Assembly: GCA_947630855.1 (NCBI GenBank)
Contig: CANRJF010000012.1
Location: 1 to 44,268 of the forward strand
Direction: 5' to 3'
Source: an uncultured Lachnospiraceae bacterium
GTDB lineage: Bacteria > Bacillota > Clostridia > Lachnospirales > Lachnospiraceae
Length of the DNA: 44,268 nt
The position numbers and the translations under genes are program-made. A model generated the notes under the pieces. It had not been told where the DNA came from and made no database searches. It saw only the letters and a program-made list of their open reading frames with translations. Below, one piece after another: positions 1 through 6,825 of this stretch. Position 1 is the stretch's first letter. Every line of letters starts with the position of its first letter.

Positions 1-70
1 TATTAGTGGCTCATTCCGCCTGGACAGGTGGCTCAGTCTATACTGGACAGGCGGCTCTGCCGCACAAGAA
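1..70. mobile_element. Possible IS21-family terminal repeats (partial)
   Basis: The left edge carries a short unit (TGGACAGGTGGCTC, then TGGACAGGCGGCTC) repeated at about 24-bp spacing, with a partial unit (GTGGCTCA) before it. Repeated TGGACAG..GGCTCA units resemble the multiple terminal transposase-binding repeats of clostridial IS21-type elements. No istA or istB coding is visible because the window starts here. The assignment is by resemblance only. Confidence 0.35.
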
Positions 71-118
71 TATTCATTTCATATACTTTTGTTTTCATTT
101 TGTTTTACCTCTGATTTC

Positions 119-223
119 CTACAATCTGTATATTGTTAATCTGTATGCAAGTTTTTGTGGCAGCCATTTTCTAAGCCTTATGTATCGCTTATTCAGTTGA
201 TAAAAGTTTTTTGATGCTTTCAT
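119..223 (-). CDS. Small basic ORF (34 aa), unknown
   Basis: This ORF follows the 14-codon ORF at 229-273 after 5 nt. It starts MKASKNFYQL and is rich in Arg, Lys and Tyr, with no recognisable domain. It has no ribosome site of its own, so it would depend on coupling to the upstream ORF. It may be an element-borne small protein or the tail of a decayed gene. Confidence 0.25.
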   Translation of the reverse strand: MKASKNFYQLNKRYIRLRKWLPQKLAYRLTIYRL

Positions 224-228
224 GATTG

Positions 229-273
229 TTATACCTCTGTATTCTCTGCTGCATTAAATTTTTTTCTTGTCAT
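229..273 (-). CDS. 14-codon ORF with a strong ribosome site
   Basis: An AGGAGGT Shine-Dalgarno lies 7 nt before ATG, followed by MTRKKFNAAENTEV and a stop. A strong SD in front of so short a frame suggests a leader peptide or the beginning of a gene that has since decayed. Nothing in the peptide identifies a function. Confidence 0.3.
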   Translation of the reverse strand: MTRKKFNAAENTEV

Positions 274-326
274 AGTGTTTACCTCCTGATTTGTTTTCTT
301 GTTATTGAGTTGATTTTTCTTGCTCA

Positions 327-382
327 ATTAAAAAGGTGTAAAGCCTATCCTTAATAATTGGATAAAAGACTTTACACCTTTT
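327..382 (-). terminator. Terminator of the 408-590 gene
   Basis: A 13-bp perfect stem (AAAAGGTGTAAAG with CTTTACACCTTTT) has an inner TATCC/GGATA stem. Read on the minus strand it ends in a T run. The GGTGTAAAG arm is the same sequence as the -35/operator region upstream of the gene, so it may also be a binding site. Confidence 0.7.
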
Positions 383-407
383 GGTTATGGTTGTAGTTAT
401 TTAGTTG

Positions 408-590
408 TTACTCTTTGATTATATCTAATTCAGTAAGATTAATACCTGATGCCGTCAAGATAACCTTTAATTCAATATAACGTCTTTTCATTCTTTTGTA
501 TGATTCAGAATCTTTTTCAGCTACCATCATATAATTTTGTAACCTTGAAAATTCTTCAACAGATATTTTTATCATTTCTTTTTCTGTCAT
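408..590 (-). CDS. Small helical protein, copy 1 (unknown)
   Basis: This ~60-aa protein has no recognised domain and a paralogue at 7302-7484. The sequence is charged and predicted helical (MTEKEMIKIS..., then KRMKRRYIELK). I chose the ATG at 590 because GGAGGT sits 7 nt upstream. An in-frame ATG at 605 preceded by GGCGGTGAT is also possible and would add five residues. The promoter is TTTACA-17-TATAAT and a terminator follows, so it is monocistronic. The two copies differ most in the middle of the protein, while the start MTEKEMIKIS and the motif LTASGxNLTE are retained, which suggests selection on the protein. It may be an accessory or regulatory protein of a mobile element; the function is unknown. 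Confidence 0.7.
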   Translation of the reverse strand: MTEKEMIKISVEEFSRLQNYMMVAEKDSESYKRMKRRYIELKVILTASGINLTELDIIKE

Positions 591-634
591 TTCTGCCACC
601 TCCATATAATCACCGCCTTTTTATTGATACCTGT

Positions 635-663
635 ATTATAAGCGGTTTTATACAAGGTGTAAA
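635..663 (-). promoter_or_regulatory. Sigma-A promoter of the 408-590 gene
   Basis: On the minus strand TTTACA, a 17-bp spacer and TATAAT are seen. The -35 lies inside GGCTTTACACC, which recurs in the terminator stem of the same gene and in the second copy (TTTACA-17-TATAAT upstream of 7484). It is a good candidate operator-promoter overlap. Confidence 0.75.
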
Positions 664-751
664 GCCTTTTATTCAATCATTAAGGAAGTTCTTTATTTAG
701 TTGTCAAGGTTCATAGAAATATATTTACTATCAAGAAATAGTGCTGTAATT

Positions 752-805
752 TTACCCTTACTGCTAAACCAGTGTTATTTATTACTAAATCAGCAGTAAG
801 GGTAA
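752..805 (-). terminator. Hairpin downstream of the 837-1121 gene
   Basis: The 14-bp perfect inverted repeat TTACCCTTACTGCT / AGCAGTAAGGGTAA lies 32 nt past the stop codon. It has a 26-nt loop and only a weak T-rich tail, so it is a probable transcript end or mRNA-protecting structure. Confidence 0.55.
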
Positions 806-836
806 TTAGAATGAACTGCCTGTTTATAATTCTAAG

Positions 837-1121
837 TTATTTAACTCTCAATACTTTAAAAGTGGATGTTTTCTTATAGGGCTTTAAATCATTTGTGTTC
901 AATGCTTCTTTTAAAGCATCTTCATTGAAAGAACTACGGCTGCTGTCTTTATAAGTAACTTTACCGTCAACTGTAATTTCTTCACTCTTTTCATTCTCTA
1001 CCATATAAAGGGTAATTTCAGATTTGATTGCATCAACTTCATTCTGTACTTGTTCTAATAAAGTTTTCATTTCCCTGTATTCCTGTACTTTTTTGTCAAG
1101 TTCTGATTTTGTAATACACAT
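837..1121 (-). CDS. Coiled-coil element protein, unknown (94 aa)
   Basis: This 94-aa protein has an N-terminal charged helix likely to form a coiled coil (residues 5-45, ELDKKVQEYREMKTLLEQV) and a C-terminal part with SEEITVDGKVTYKD. Small proteins of this shape occur in clostridial phages and conjugative elements, but I cannot name the family. GGAGGT lies 8 nt before the ATG. It is transcribed divergently from the HTH gene at 1318, and the perfect palindrome at 1190-1208 lies in the shared upstream region, so it is probably controlled by that regulator. Confidence 0.7.
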   Translation of the reverse strand: MCITKSELDKKVQEYREMKTLLEQVQNEVDAIKSEITLYMVENEKSEEITVDGKVTYKDSSRSSFNEDALKEALNTNDLKPYKKTSTFKVLRVK

Positions 1122-1189
1122 AATTCATACCTCCATTTGTTTGATTTGTATTTTTGTTTATTGCTTTGTTGCTTGCTATGGTTATAATA

Positions 1190-1208
1190 TACACTTATAA
1201 TAAGTGTA
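1190..1208. promoter_or_regulatory. Operator O1: perfect 9-1-9 palindrome
   Basis: TACACTTAT, one base, then ATAAGTGTA: a perfect palindrome between the divergent 837-1121 and 1318-1524 genes. The same sequence recurs at 1259-1277 (three mismatches) and 1619-1637 (one mismatch). A weaker half-conserved copy is at 1235-1253. It is a likely binding site for the small HTH protein. Confidence 0.75.
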
Positions 1209-1258
1209 TGTCTATTGACAATATATACAAAGTGAACACTTGATTTTTGTGTATATTG

Positions 1259-1277
1259 TTCACTTGTTATAAGTGTA
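1259..1277. promoter_or_regulatory. Operator O2 upstream of the HTH gene
   Basis: This 19-bp copy of the O1 palindrome with three mismatches (its right half is identical) lies 41 bp upstream of the HTH gene start. Binding here would give autoregulation. Confidence 0.6.
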
Positions 1278-1317
1278 TGAGTATGTTATACTTTTAAAGG
1301 GAAGGAGAGAAATAATA

Positions 1318-1524
1318 ATGTTAAAATACAAAATAGATGTATTGGAAGCTCTAAAGGAAAAAGGATATACTTCTTACAGGATTAGAAAAGATAAATTGAT
1401 TGGTGAAGCGCAACTAACAAAAATAAGAAATGGAGATATAGCAAGTAAAGAAACATTGAATACAATATGTAAATTATTGAATTGTCAACCTGGAGATATA
1501 TTGAAATATGTAAATACAGATTAA
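1318..1524 (+). CDS. Small Cro/CI-type HTH regulator
   Basis: This 68-aa protein is almost entirely one HTH domain of the short Cro/CI (HTH_26-like) type: LKYKIDVLEALKEKGYTSYR, then LIGEAQLTKIRNG (recognition region), then LNTICKLLNCQPGDILKYV, the usual end of the fold. The ATG at 1318 follows GGAGAG at a good distance, whereas the longer GTG-started frame from 1273 would run through the operator. It sits among three copies of a 19-bp palindrome, is followed by a strong terminator, and precedes the ArdC gene. It is probably the local repressor of itself, the 837-1121 gene and ardC. Confidence 0.85.
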   Translation: MLKYKIDVLEALKEKGYTSYRIRKDKLIGEAQLTKIRNGDIASKETLNTICKLLNCQPGDILKYVNTD

Positions 1525-1549
1525 AAATAATAAAAATCATACTAATATA

Positions 1550-1597
1550 TACACTTGTTTGCAGTGTGCATAATGCACTATAAACAAGTGTATTTTT
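1550..1597 (+). terminator. Rho-independent terminator after the HTH gene
   Basis: TACACTTGTTT pairs with AAACAAGTGTA, with an inner AGTG/CACT stem, followed by TTTTTT. The stem begins with TACACTT, the same half-site as the operators, so the terminator may have recruited an operator half or also bind the regulator. Confidence 0.75.
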
Positions 1598-1618
1598 TAT
1601 GCAGTTTTTATATATGCA

Positions 1619-1637
1619 TACACTCATAATAAGTGTA
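1619..1637. promoter_or_regulatory. Operator O3 upstream of ardC
   Basis: TACACTCATAATAAGTGTA differs from O1 by one base. It ends 39 bp before the ardC ATG, in the expected core promoter zone. A protein bound here would block the antirestriction gene. Confidence 0.7.
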
Positions 1638-1676
1638 TAATAACTATATCAATTAAAACAAAGGAAGGTGTTATAT

Positions 1677-2543
1677 ATGGTGGCAAACAATATCAAAACA
1701 AATGTATATCAGATGGTAACAGATAGAATAATAGCAGAACTGGAAAAAGGTAAAATACCATGGCAAAAACCTTGGACTGGATGCAGGAGCGGAGCATATA
1801 ACAGAATAAGTAAAAATCCATATTCTTTAATCAATCAAATGCTTTTAAAGCATAATGGGGAATATGCCACATTTAAACAATGGCAGCAGTTAGGCGGTCA
1901 TATCCGCAAGGGTGAGAAATCAGAAATAGTTGTATTCTGGAAGATATACGAAAAAGAAGAAATCAACGATAACGGAGAAAAGGAAATACACAAGATACCA
2001 TTACTTAGATACTATAACGTATTTCATATTTCACAGGTTGACGGAGTAGAACCGTTGGAAGAAACATTTAATAAAATAGAGCCGGTAGAATCAGCAGACA
2101 AAGTTATTATTGATTATGTGGCAAGGGAACATATAGATTTTCAGGAAATGAAAAGCAATAAAGCCTTTTACAGTCCTGTATCTGACAAAATAGTTGTACC
2201 ATTAAAAGAACAATACCAAAATATCAATGAATACTACTCAACTGCTTTTCATGAACTAACGCACAGCACAGGACATAGTACAAGGCTTGACAGATTAGAG
2301 GATAGAAAGGTTGCAGCTTTTGGAAGTGAAACGTATTCAAAAGAAGAATTAGTTGCAGAAATAGGAAGTACAGCAATTTTAAATATATTGAACATTGAAA
2401 CACCACAAACTTTTAAAAATAGTGCTGCATATATCCAAAACTGGTTACAGGTTTTAAAAAATGATAACAGATTCATTATATCAGCAGCAGCCAAGGCAGA
2501 AAAGGCAGTAAATTTCATTTTAGGCACTGATAAAGCGGAATAG
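1677..2543 (+). CDS. ArdC-type antirestriction protein
   Basis: This 288-aa protein has the two-part ArdC layout. An N-terminal ssDNA-binding domain (about residues 5-125) contains IPWQKPW, the GEYATFKQWQQLGG segment and RKGEKSEIVVFWK. A C-terminal zincin-like metallopeptidase domain follows, with FHELTHSTGH (the HExxH zinc site) and downstream acidic KEELVAEIGS. ArdC proteins travel on plasmids and ICEs and protect incoming single-stranded DNA from host restriction. AAGGAAGG lies 8 nt before the ATG; a GTG three codons earlier would overlap the SD. Operator O3 lies just upstream, which suggests a burst of expression when the element enters a repressor-free cell. The usual conjugation genes are absent. 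Confidence 0.88.
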   Translation: MVANNIKTNVYQMVTDRIIAELEKGKIPWQKPWTGCRSGAYNRISKNPYSLINQMLLKHNGEYATFKQWQQLGGHIRKGEKSEIVVFWKIYEKEEINDNGEKEIHKIPLLRYYNVFHISQVDGVEPLEETFNKIEPVESADKVIIDYVAREHIDFQEMKSNKAFYSPVSDKIVVPLKEQYQNINEYYSTAFHELTHSTGHSTRLDRLEDRKVAAFGSETYSKEELVAEIGSTAILNILNIETPQTFKNSAAYIQNWLQVLKNDNRFIISAAAKAEKAVNFILGTDKAE

Positions 2544-2586
2544 AAACAAACGGAAACAGAATAGTAGATTGAATTATATCTAAAGG

Positions 2587-2619
2587 AAGGGATGTGGCAA
2601 TATATAACATCCCTTTTTG
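2587..2619 (+). terminator. Terminator after ardC
   Basis: The 9-bp perfect stem AAGGGATGT / ACATCCCTT is followed by a T run, 44 nt after the ardC stop. Confidence 0.8.
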
Positions 2620-3047
2620 TCTGCTTCATTCACACAAGTATAAGAATCCGTTAATATATCTTGCTGTGGTTCATATTTTATATGGCAGGACAAGCAAATT
2701 TTTGTTACGTTCTATCATACAGCAGGGGCATGAGAATCACATAAGGAAGTATATAGGGGCTATTTACATAAAAATTTCAATTTTCGGTTTCGGTTTGTCT
2801 GCTGTGCGGTGTATCTCTTCCTAAACGGATTTTTAAAACTTCCGAAAATCTGATTTACCGAGAATGCTTCAACTTATAAAGCCGAATTTTCGGCTGTGAC
2901 AAAAAGTCACATCAACGATTCAATTATATACCGCCCCTGTTTCACATTCAGTATACAACACGAAAAAAGACATTCTACCATGATATTGGTAAAATGCCTT
3001 TATATAATTCGATAATATATGCTTGAAAAAGAAAACAATCGCATTTG
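2620..3047. other. Non-coding stretch with tandem hairpins
   Basis: I see no convincing gene in these 428 bases. At 2881-2894 GCCGA/TCGGC and at 2896-2910 GTGAC-AAAAA-GTCAC form two hairpins one base apart. An imperfect inverted repeat (ACATTCTACCA / TGGTAAAATGC) near 2970-2996 could end transcripts from either side. It might be an origin-of-transfer or regulatory remnant, but no nick-site motif is recognised. Confidence 0.4.
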
Positions 3048-3374
3048 TTAATATTCATTCCGCTCTTGATACTTTTTTAATTCTTCTTTCAAATCCTGTG
3101 TATATTTAAAATTGCTATAACAATTCTCACACATATTAGTCATAATGATACTATGTACATCATCCTTATTTGTGAAGGTTTTATAGCAAACTTGACACGT
3201 TTCTTCCCTTGAACTATTGCTATTTCCCATATGTGACCATAATGCTTTTATCGAAAAACACATAACAATTATCAATAGGAGAATACCTACTTTTCCATTG
3301 CCTTTTGTATTACATAATGCAACAAAAGATAAACCTATTCCTGCAATCAGAAACAATATCAATATTAGTTCCAT
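3048..3374 (-). CDS. Small membrane protein with Cys-rich tail
   Basis: This 108-aa protein begins with two hydrophobic helices (ELILILFLIAGIGLSFVAL and GILLLIIVMCFSIKALW). A soluble tail follows with CQVCYKTF and CENC, a four-Cys arrangement that could bind zinc. I place the start at 3374, where GGGGGA lies 6 nt upstream; a longer frame to 3413 has no ribosome site. It is a single gene between non-coding regions. The family is not recognised. Confidence 0.65.
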   Translation of the reverse strand: MELILILFLIAGIGLSFVALCNTKGNGKVGILLLIIVMCFSIKALWSHMGNSNSSREETCQVCYKTFTNKDDVHSIIMTNMCENCYSNFKYTQDLKEELKKYQERNEY

Positions 3375-3500
3375 ATAAAATCCCCCTTTGTAATATCTTA
3401 TTTTTAAACTCATCTTATTATAGTCATTTTCCTAACCATGGTCAAGTAAATAACCATATTTTATGCTGATACTATCAAAGAAAAAGGAAGGTTATGAAAT

Positions 3501-3719
3501 ATGATTGGTTATAGTCCATTTTGGAAAACACTGAAAAACTCTACTGAAACAACTTACACACTAATCAATAAGCATCACATTTCTAGTGCCACGATAGACA
3601 AATTGCGCAAGGATAAACCAATGAATACTACAACACTAAATGACCTATGTAGAATATTTGATTGCAGATTAGAAGAGATTGCAGAATATATACCAAATAA
3701 GAATGACCAAAAGTTATGA
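3501..3719 (+). CDS. Small Cro/CI-type HTH protein
   Basis: This 72-aa protein has the same short HTH type as the 1318 gene: FWKTLKNSTETTYTLINKH, ISSATIDKLRKDK, then LNDLCRIFDCRLEEIAEYI. AAGGAAGG lies upstream of the ATG. It is probably a DNA-binding regulator, but no palindrome like O1-O3 is seen in front of it. It is followed by a perfect 10-bp hairpin. It may control the ICE or phage remnants around it. Confidence 0.75.
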   Translation: MIGYSPFWKTLKNSTETTYTLINKHHISSATIDKLRKDKPMNTTTLNDLCRIFDCRLEEIAEYIPNKNDQKL

Positions 3720-3745
3720 CTAACAATAATTTTTTTCAATGTACG

Positions 3746-3770
3746 AATTGTCACACCGCATGTGACAATT
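3746..3770. terminator. Perfect hairpin after the HTH gene
   Basis: AATTGTCACA - CCGCA - TGTGACAATT forms a 10-bp perfect stem 27 nt after the stop. There is no T run on the plus strand, so it could equally be an operator. Confidence 0.4.
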
Positions 3771-3953
3771 TGGAAAATAACCCTTAATTGCATTTTACAC
3801 TGCTTACCCTCAAATTTATATATCCAAATACCAGAAATGAATTATGGGGGCATATACGCACATAAAATTTATATTTTATTATCTTGCCATTTAATTTAAA
3901 AACTTTGTTAAATCTTTTTACAAATTGATTCAGTTATTGAAAGTTACGTGATT

Positions 3954-4394
3954 TCATTTTTTTATATTTCTTATCATATACCTTGCATCATCCCTTGTAT
4001 CTATGAATCCTAAATGATGATAAATATGAAACGCATTTCTATAACACGCTGTTCTTAAAGACAATTCCTGTATTTCATTTTGAATGGCAGCTTCTTCAAA
4101 TTTTTGGATTAGCATTTTACCATATCCTTTCCCTTGGTATTCTGGTGTAACTGCCAAAAACTCAATATATGCCACTTTACCAAAAAACATACTTGGTGTT
4201 TCATATCCAAGAATAACACCACGCACAATTCCTTTTTCCTCTGCTGCAAATGCATATCCCTGTTTGATGCAAAAATTTACATATTCAGAAAATCCTTGGT
4301 AATACTTAATCACTCCTTCAGAATGTTCAAACGCTTTTTCATATATTGTGCCAATTATATCAATATCGCTTTCTTCTATACTTCTAATTTGCAT
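3954..4394 (-). CDS. GNAT-family N-acetyltransferase
   Basis: This 146-aa single-domain GNAT begins with MQIRSIEESDIDIIGTIYE. It has strand 4 (AYIEFLAVTPEY), the acetyl-CoA pyrophosphate loop QGKGYGKML (Q/RxxGxG/A), and the C-terminal AFHIYHHLGF typical of small GNATs. It would transfer an acetyl group from acetyl-CoA to an amine; the substrate cannot be read from sequence. GAGGAA lies 6 nt before the ATG. It is probably a passenger gene of the accessory region. Confidence 0.85.
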   Translation of the reverse strand: MQIRSIEESDIDIIGTIYEKAFEHSEGVIKYYQGFSEYVNFCIKQGYAFAAEEKGIVRGVILGYETPSMFFGKVAYIEFLAVTPEYQGKGYGKMLIQKFEEAAIQNEIQELSLRTACYRNAFHIYHHLGFIDTRDDARYMIRNIKK

Positions 4395-4475
4395 TTTGAG
4401 TTCCTCACTTTAATACATTACTTTTAAAAATATATTATAATCTTAATTGTTTTGCCATAAATTGTCAAAGTTTGA

Positions 4476-4772
4476 TTGAGGTTAAAACGGATTTTGAAGG
4501 CTCTTGAAATGAAGTATGACTTTGCAAGATGGGTAAACAGTAATTTTAAGAAATTTACAGAAAATGTGGACTTTTTTAAGGGTCACATTGATGTGAGTGC
4601 TAACAGATATGGAAGGACACAAACAGTTGATGATTATAATTTAACTGTTGAGATGGCTAAACATTTGTGCCTTATGAGTAAAACTGAAAAAGGACAGTTA
4701 TGTAGGCAACATCTTAAGGATTATGTAATTATGAATATATTGATAACTCTGCTCATGTACATTACGTTATGA
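4476..4772 (+). pseudogene. antA/antB antirepressor remnant
   Basis: The 98-codon frame resembles the N-terminal domain of phage AntA/AntB antirepressors: ALEMKYDFARWVNSNFKKF, ENVDFF, DDYNLTVEMAKHLCLMSKT, EKGQLCRQHLKD. There is no ATG at its start (only TTG) and no ribosome site. The expected upstream residues are missing, and the frame after HLKD turns into unrelated hydrophobic sequence. I read it as a fragment truncated at both ends, left by a prophage or ICE. It ends just before the arm-type repeats and the tRNA scar. Confidence 0.65.
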
Positions 4773-4778
4773 TTTTTG

Positions 4779-4825
4779 TCACGAATCCGTCACGAATTTT
4801 TAAAAATCACGAATCTATCACGAAA
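4779..4825. repeat. Four TCACGAAt/a repeats, arm-site-like
   Basis: TCACGAAT occurs at 4779, 4790 and 4807 and TCACGAAA at 4818. The units form two pairs, each pair 11 bp apart (one helical turn). They end ~105 bp before the tRNA-derived core. This is the geometry of arm-type binding sites for the N-terminal domain of tyrosine integrases. Confidence 0.55.
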
Positions 4826-4929
4826 AAAATCATAAATTTTACACTTATTTTTTGTAAATTTTATACAAAATAAAACCAAATAACACACAATAACATATAA
4901 AAATATAGGATAAATTACAGTTCGCACGG

Positions 4930-4971
4930 TTCGGGACGCAGAGGTCGCAGGTTCAAATCCTGTCGCATCGA
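4930..4971 (+). other. tRNA-Pro(CGG) 3'-half attachment-site scar
   Basis: The 3' half of a tRNA can be read: anticodon loop TTCGGGA (anticodon CGG), 3' anticodon stem CGCAG, variable AGGTC, T arm GCAGG-TTCAAAT-CCTGT, acceptor strand CGCATCG and A73. The bases before the loop do not complete the stem (GCACGG instead of CTGCG), so there is no 5' half. Such 3'-half duplicates are the core sites left by tyrosine-integrase elements inserting in tRNA genes. Confidence 0.8.
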
Positions 4972-4986
4972 CTGGGTGAAAATAGT

Positions 4987-5023
4987 GGGAAGCCTTGATT
5001 TTACAGGGACTTCCCGATTTTTT
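4987..5023 (+). terminator. Terminator-like hairpin after the tRNA scar
   Basis: GGGAAG pairs with CTTCCC across a 17-nt loop and is followed by a T run at 5018. Its position fits the original tRNA terminator carried with the attachment site. Confidence 0.55.
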
Positions 5024-5068
5024 GGTTATCAAATCTGCTTCATTTTTTTGAGAACAGTTGAGGACAAC

Positions 5069-5215
5069 TTATATTGGATGGGCAAGAGCCTTTTCCATTG
5101 CCTGTGCTGTCTGGATTGAGGATTTGCGGTTATAGCAGTAATTTCCATAAGTTGTCCGCTCATCTGTATGTCCTACCTGTTCCCAAATAATTTTCTGCCT
5201 CCCAATTATTTTATA
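5069..5215 (-). pseudogene. Tyrosine integrase C-terminal fragment
   Basis: On the minus strand, from 5182 down to a TAA at 5069-5071, the frame reads EQVGHTDERTTYGNYCYNR followed by about 18 residues. GHTD plus a tyrosine about ten residues later is the end of the catalytic domain of phage-type tyrosine recombinases. The HRxxR region and everything upstream are missing. Coding resemblance fades at ~5215, where the HipA-like gene ends, which marks the deletion or insertion joint. It lies ~100 bp from the tRNA-Pro core, as expected for an element's own integrase. Confidence 0.7.
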
Positions 5216-6416
5216 TGTTTGATTTTTTATATCCATAACTGTATATTTTTATGCCATGCTGAAATTCATTTAATAGTTGTATCTTCTTTTCATAGGCTTT
5301 GACTAATCTCTCTATTTCTTCGTCTTTGCTTGTTATATCTATGCTGAATAATTTTTTTAATTCATTGGATGTTGGTAATAATGATAAATCTACTAAGTTT
5401 GGATTTGTAATGTATTCTAATAGTTTGATTTCATTAGTTTTAAAGGATGTTATGTCTATGTCTAATAAACTATTCCCTGTTTTTATATATTGTGATTTAT
5501 AAAACATACTGTTACCGCTGTCAAATATTGGCGCTGGTTTTATAAATTCTAATGTGTTACTGTCTCTTATGATTCCAAAATTATTTAGGTGTCTGTCTGT
5601 ATTAGTTATTATGAAATCCGTTAATATTTGATACTCCATAAAGGGTCTTATATATGATATGCCTCTGTTTTCACAAATTTGGATGTATTGGTCATAATAA
5701 GATAAGCTTGAACTTTTCTTTTCACTGTTTATAATTTCTATTGCTGGTATGAACTCTGTGTTTATATCTGTAAAGTTTGGACATTCACAACCTATTACTT
5801 TGTTACCATTTGAACTTATTTGTATTAAGCTGTATGGTGTGTACTCAAATTTTCCTTGCTTTTTGTGTATTTCTGTTGCTAATACTTCACATAAACTTTG
5901 CCTGCATGATTTACCGTAATTACCCTTGACTAACCTTCTGGCACCCTGCTCATCTATTATCCATTTTTTCTTTAAATCTCCTTTTAATGATGCACTTGGG
6001 ATAAAGTTTGTTTTGCCTGCTATGTCTTTTATATCTTCCCTTAGGTCTAATGTGTAAATTGATTTAAAATTATTTGTATATAAATTTACTTCTGCCCAGG
6101 ACTTTGTTTCTTTTATTGGATTAAACCAATAATGGTCTGTCAATGACAAACCTAAATTTTGTATTAAAATATCTAAGAGTGTTTTGTCACCTATGTCCTT
6201 CTTTATATCATCCCTTGTTACCGGAATTCCTCTATTGATTATCCATTGTGCTATCTTGGATTCTAATTTTTCTGATGAGAGTGACAAAAAAGGTAGTATG
6301 TGTGTTGTTTTATCATTTACTACTATACTCTCTGTTTCTATATTTGTACCATTGTATCTAAAGAGTGCCAGCTTTGTATCCTCATGTTGTAATATAAACT
6401 CTTTATTTCTACTCAT
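5211..6416 (-). CDS. HipA-like Ser/Thr kinase
   Basis: This 401-aa protein has HipA/CtkA-type kinase hallmarks: a catalytic NTDRHLNNFG segment at about residues 272-281 (Asp and Asn of the catalytic loop) and PIFDSGNS at 297-304 (the metal-binding DxG equivalent). A preceding basic-acidic region with SLCEVLATEI may hold the ATP-site Glu. The N-terminal ~150 residues do not look like HipA's usual N domain. HipA toxins phosphorylate tRNA synthetases or translation factors; the target here is unknown. AGGAGA lies 5 nt before the ATG. It is the second gene after an 80-aa partner, 12 nt apart, probably one operon. Its 3' end overlaps the integrase scar, so its last residues may be affected by the junction. 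Confidence 0.75.
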   Translation of the reverse strand: MSRNKEFILQHEDTKLALFRYNGTNIETESIVVNDKTTHILPFLSLSSEKLESKIAQWIINRGIPVTRDDIKKDIGDKTLLDILIQNLGLSLTDHYWFNPIKETKSWAEVNLYTNNFKSIYTLDLREDIKDIAGKTNFIPSASLKGDLKKKWIIDEQGARRLVKGNYGKSCRQSLCEVLATEIHKKQGKFEYTPYSLIQISSNGNKVIGCECPNFTDINTEFIPAIEIINSEKKSSSLSYYDQYIQICENRGISYIRPFMEYQILTDFIITNTDRHLNNFGIIRDSNTLEFIKPAPIFDSGNSMFYKSQYIKTGNSLLDIDITSFKTNEIKLLEYITNPNLVDLSLLPTSNELKKLFSIDITSKDEEIERLVKAYEKKIQLLNEFQHGIKIYSYGYKKSNI

Positions 6417-6428
6417 AATATTCTCCTA

Positions 6429-6671
6429 TTAAAAATATAACTTGGCCAGTTCTTCCATTTCTGCACGTGACTGTTTTTTATATAGATGATTTTGCACACA
6501 GGATTGCAGGAGTGCTTGTTTTACCCAGCTGTCCGATTGTACTAAACTATAAGTGGTTCCACCCAGGTTCTCTATTTTCTCATTGTCTACTAATATTGAT
6601 ATTGTGCCATTATCTTCCAAGATTAGGTCTGCCTTGTGATTTTCTATTGTCTTACTTAGTAATTTTTTCAT
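6429..6671 (-). CDS. Small partner of the HipA-like kinase
   Basis: This 80-aa protein starts MKKLLSKTIENHKADLIL, with a strand-rich middle (ISILVDNEKIENLGGTTYSL) and a helical, charged end (RAEMEELAKLYF). It has no HTH, so it is not a HipB-type antitoxin. GGAG lies about 10 nt before the ATG, and the HipA-like gene follows after 12 nt. By position it should be the antitoxin or a regulatory subunit; that is inference from context. Confidence 0.6.
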   Translation of the reverse strand: MKKLLSKTIENHKADLILEDNGTISILVDNEKIENLGGTTYSLVQSDSWVKQALLQSCVQNHLYKKQSRAEMEELAKLYF

Positions 6672-6773
6672 ACTTTCTATTTCTCCGAATTTATTCCTAA
6701 ACTTATTTATCTACTTTATTATACTGCATTTTTGCTGATTTTACAATGTTTTGGCTATTCTAAAAAATATTTA

Positions 6774-6815
6774 TTTAAGCAACATATTTTTATATATTAA
6801 AAAATGTTGCTTAAA
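6774..6815. terminator. Long AT-rich hairpin
   Basis: TTTAAGCAACAT pairs perfectly with ATGTTGCTTAAA, and the AT-rich interior extends the stem. It lies upstream of the kinase operon and next to the GC-rich island, and could insulate the two. Confidence 0.5.
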
Positions 6816-6825
6816 TCAAATACCC

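Larger units (their letters stand above)
330..686. repeat. Direct repeat copy 1 (with 7227-7580)
   Basis: About 355 bp is shared in the same orientation with 7227-7580: the GTGTAAA terminator hairpin, the small gene and its promoter. Conservation is patchy inside the gene but nearly exact around its start and promoter and up to the shared end ATTCAATCATTAAGGA. The two copies bracket ~6.5 kb of accessory genes. Divergence between copies shows an old duplication or two related insertions. Confidence 0.8.

Noticed and set aside
6-200. Plus-strand ORF of 64 codons at the left edge
   Set aside because: It runs through the IS-like repeats and opposite the two small minus-strand ORFs, with no ribosome site and AT-driven Phe/Tyr/Leu composition.
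2594-2824. Plus-strand ORF of 76 codons after ardC
   Set aside because: It starts inside the ardC terminator hairpin, lacks a ribosome site and has no family resemblance.
4790-5032. Minus-strand ORF of 80 codons containing ATGFEPATSASRT
   Set aside because: This peptide is the translation of the reverse strand of the tRNA 3' half, a known annotation artefact; the region is an attachment-site scar.
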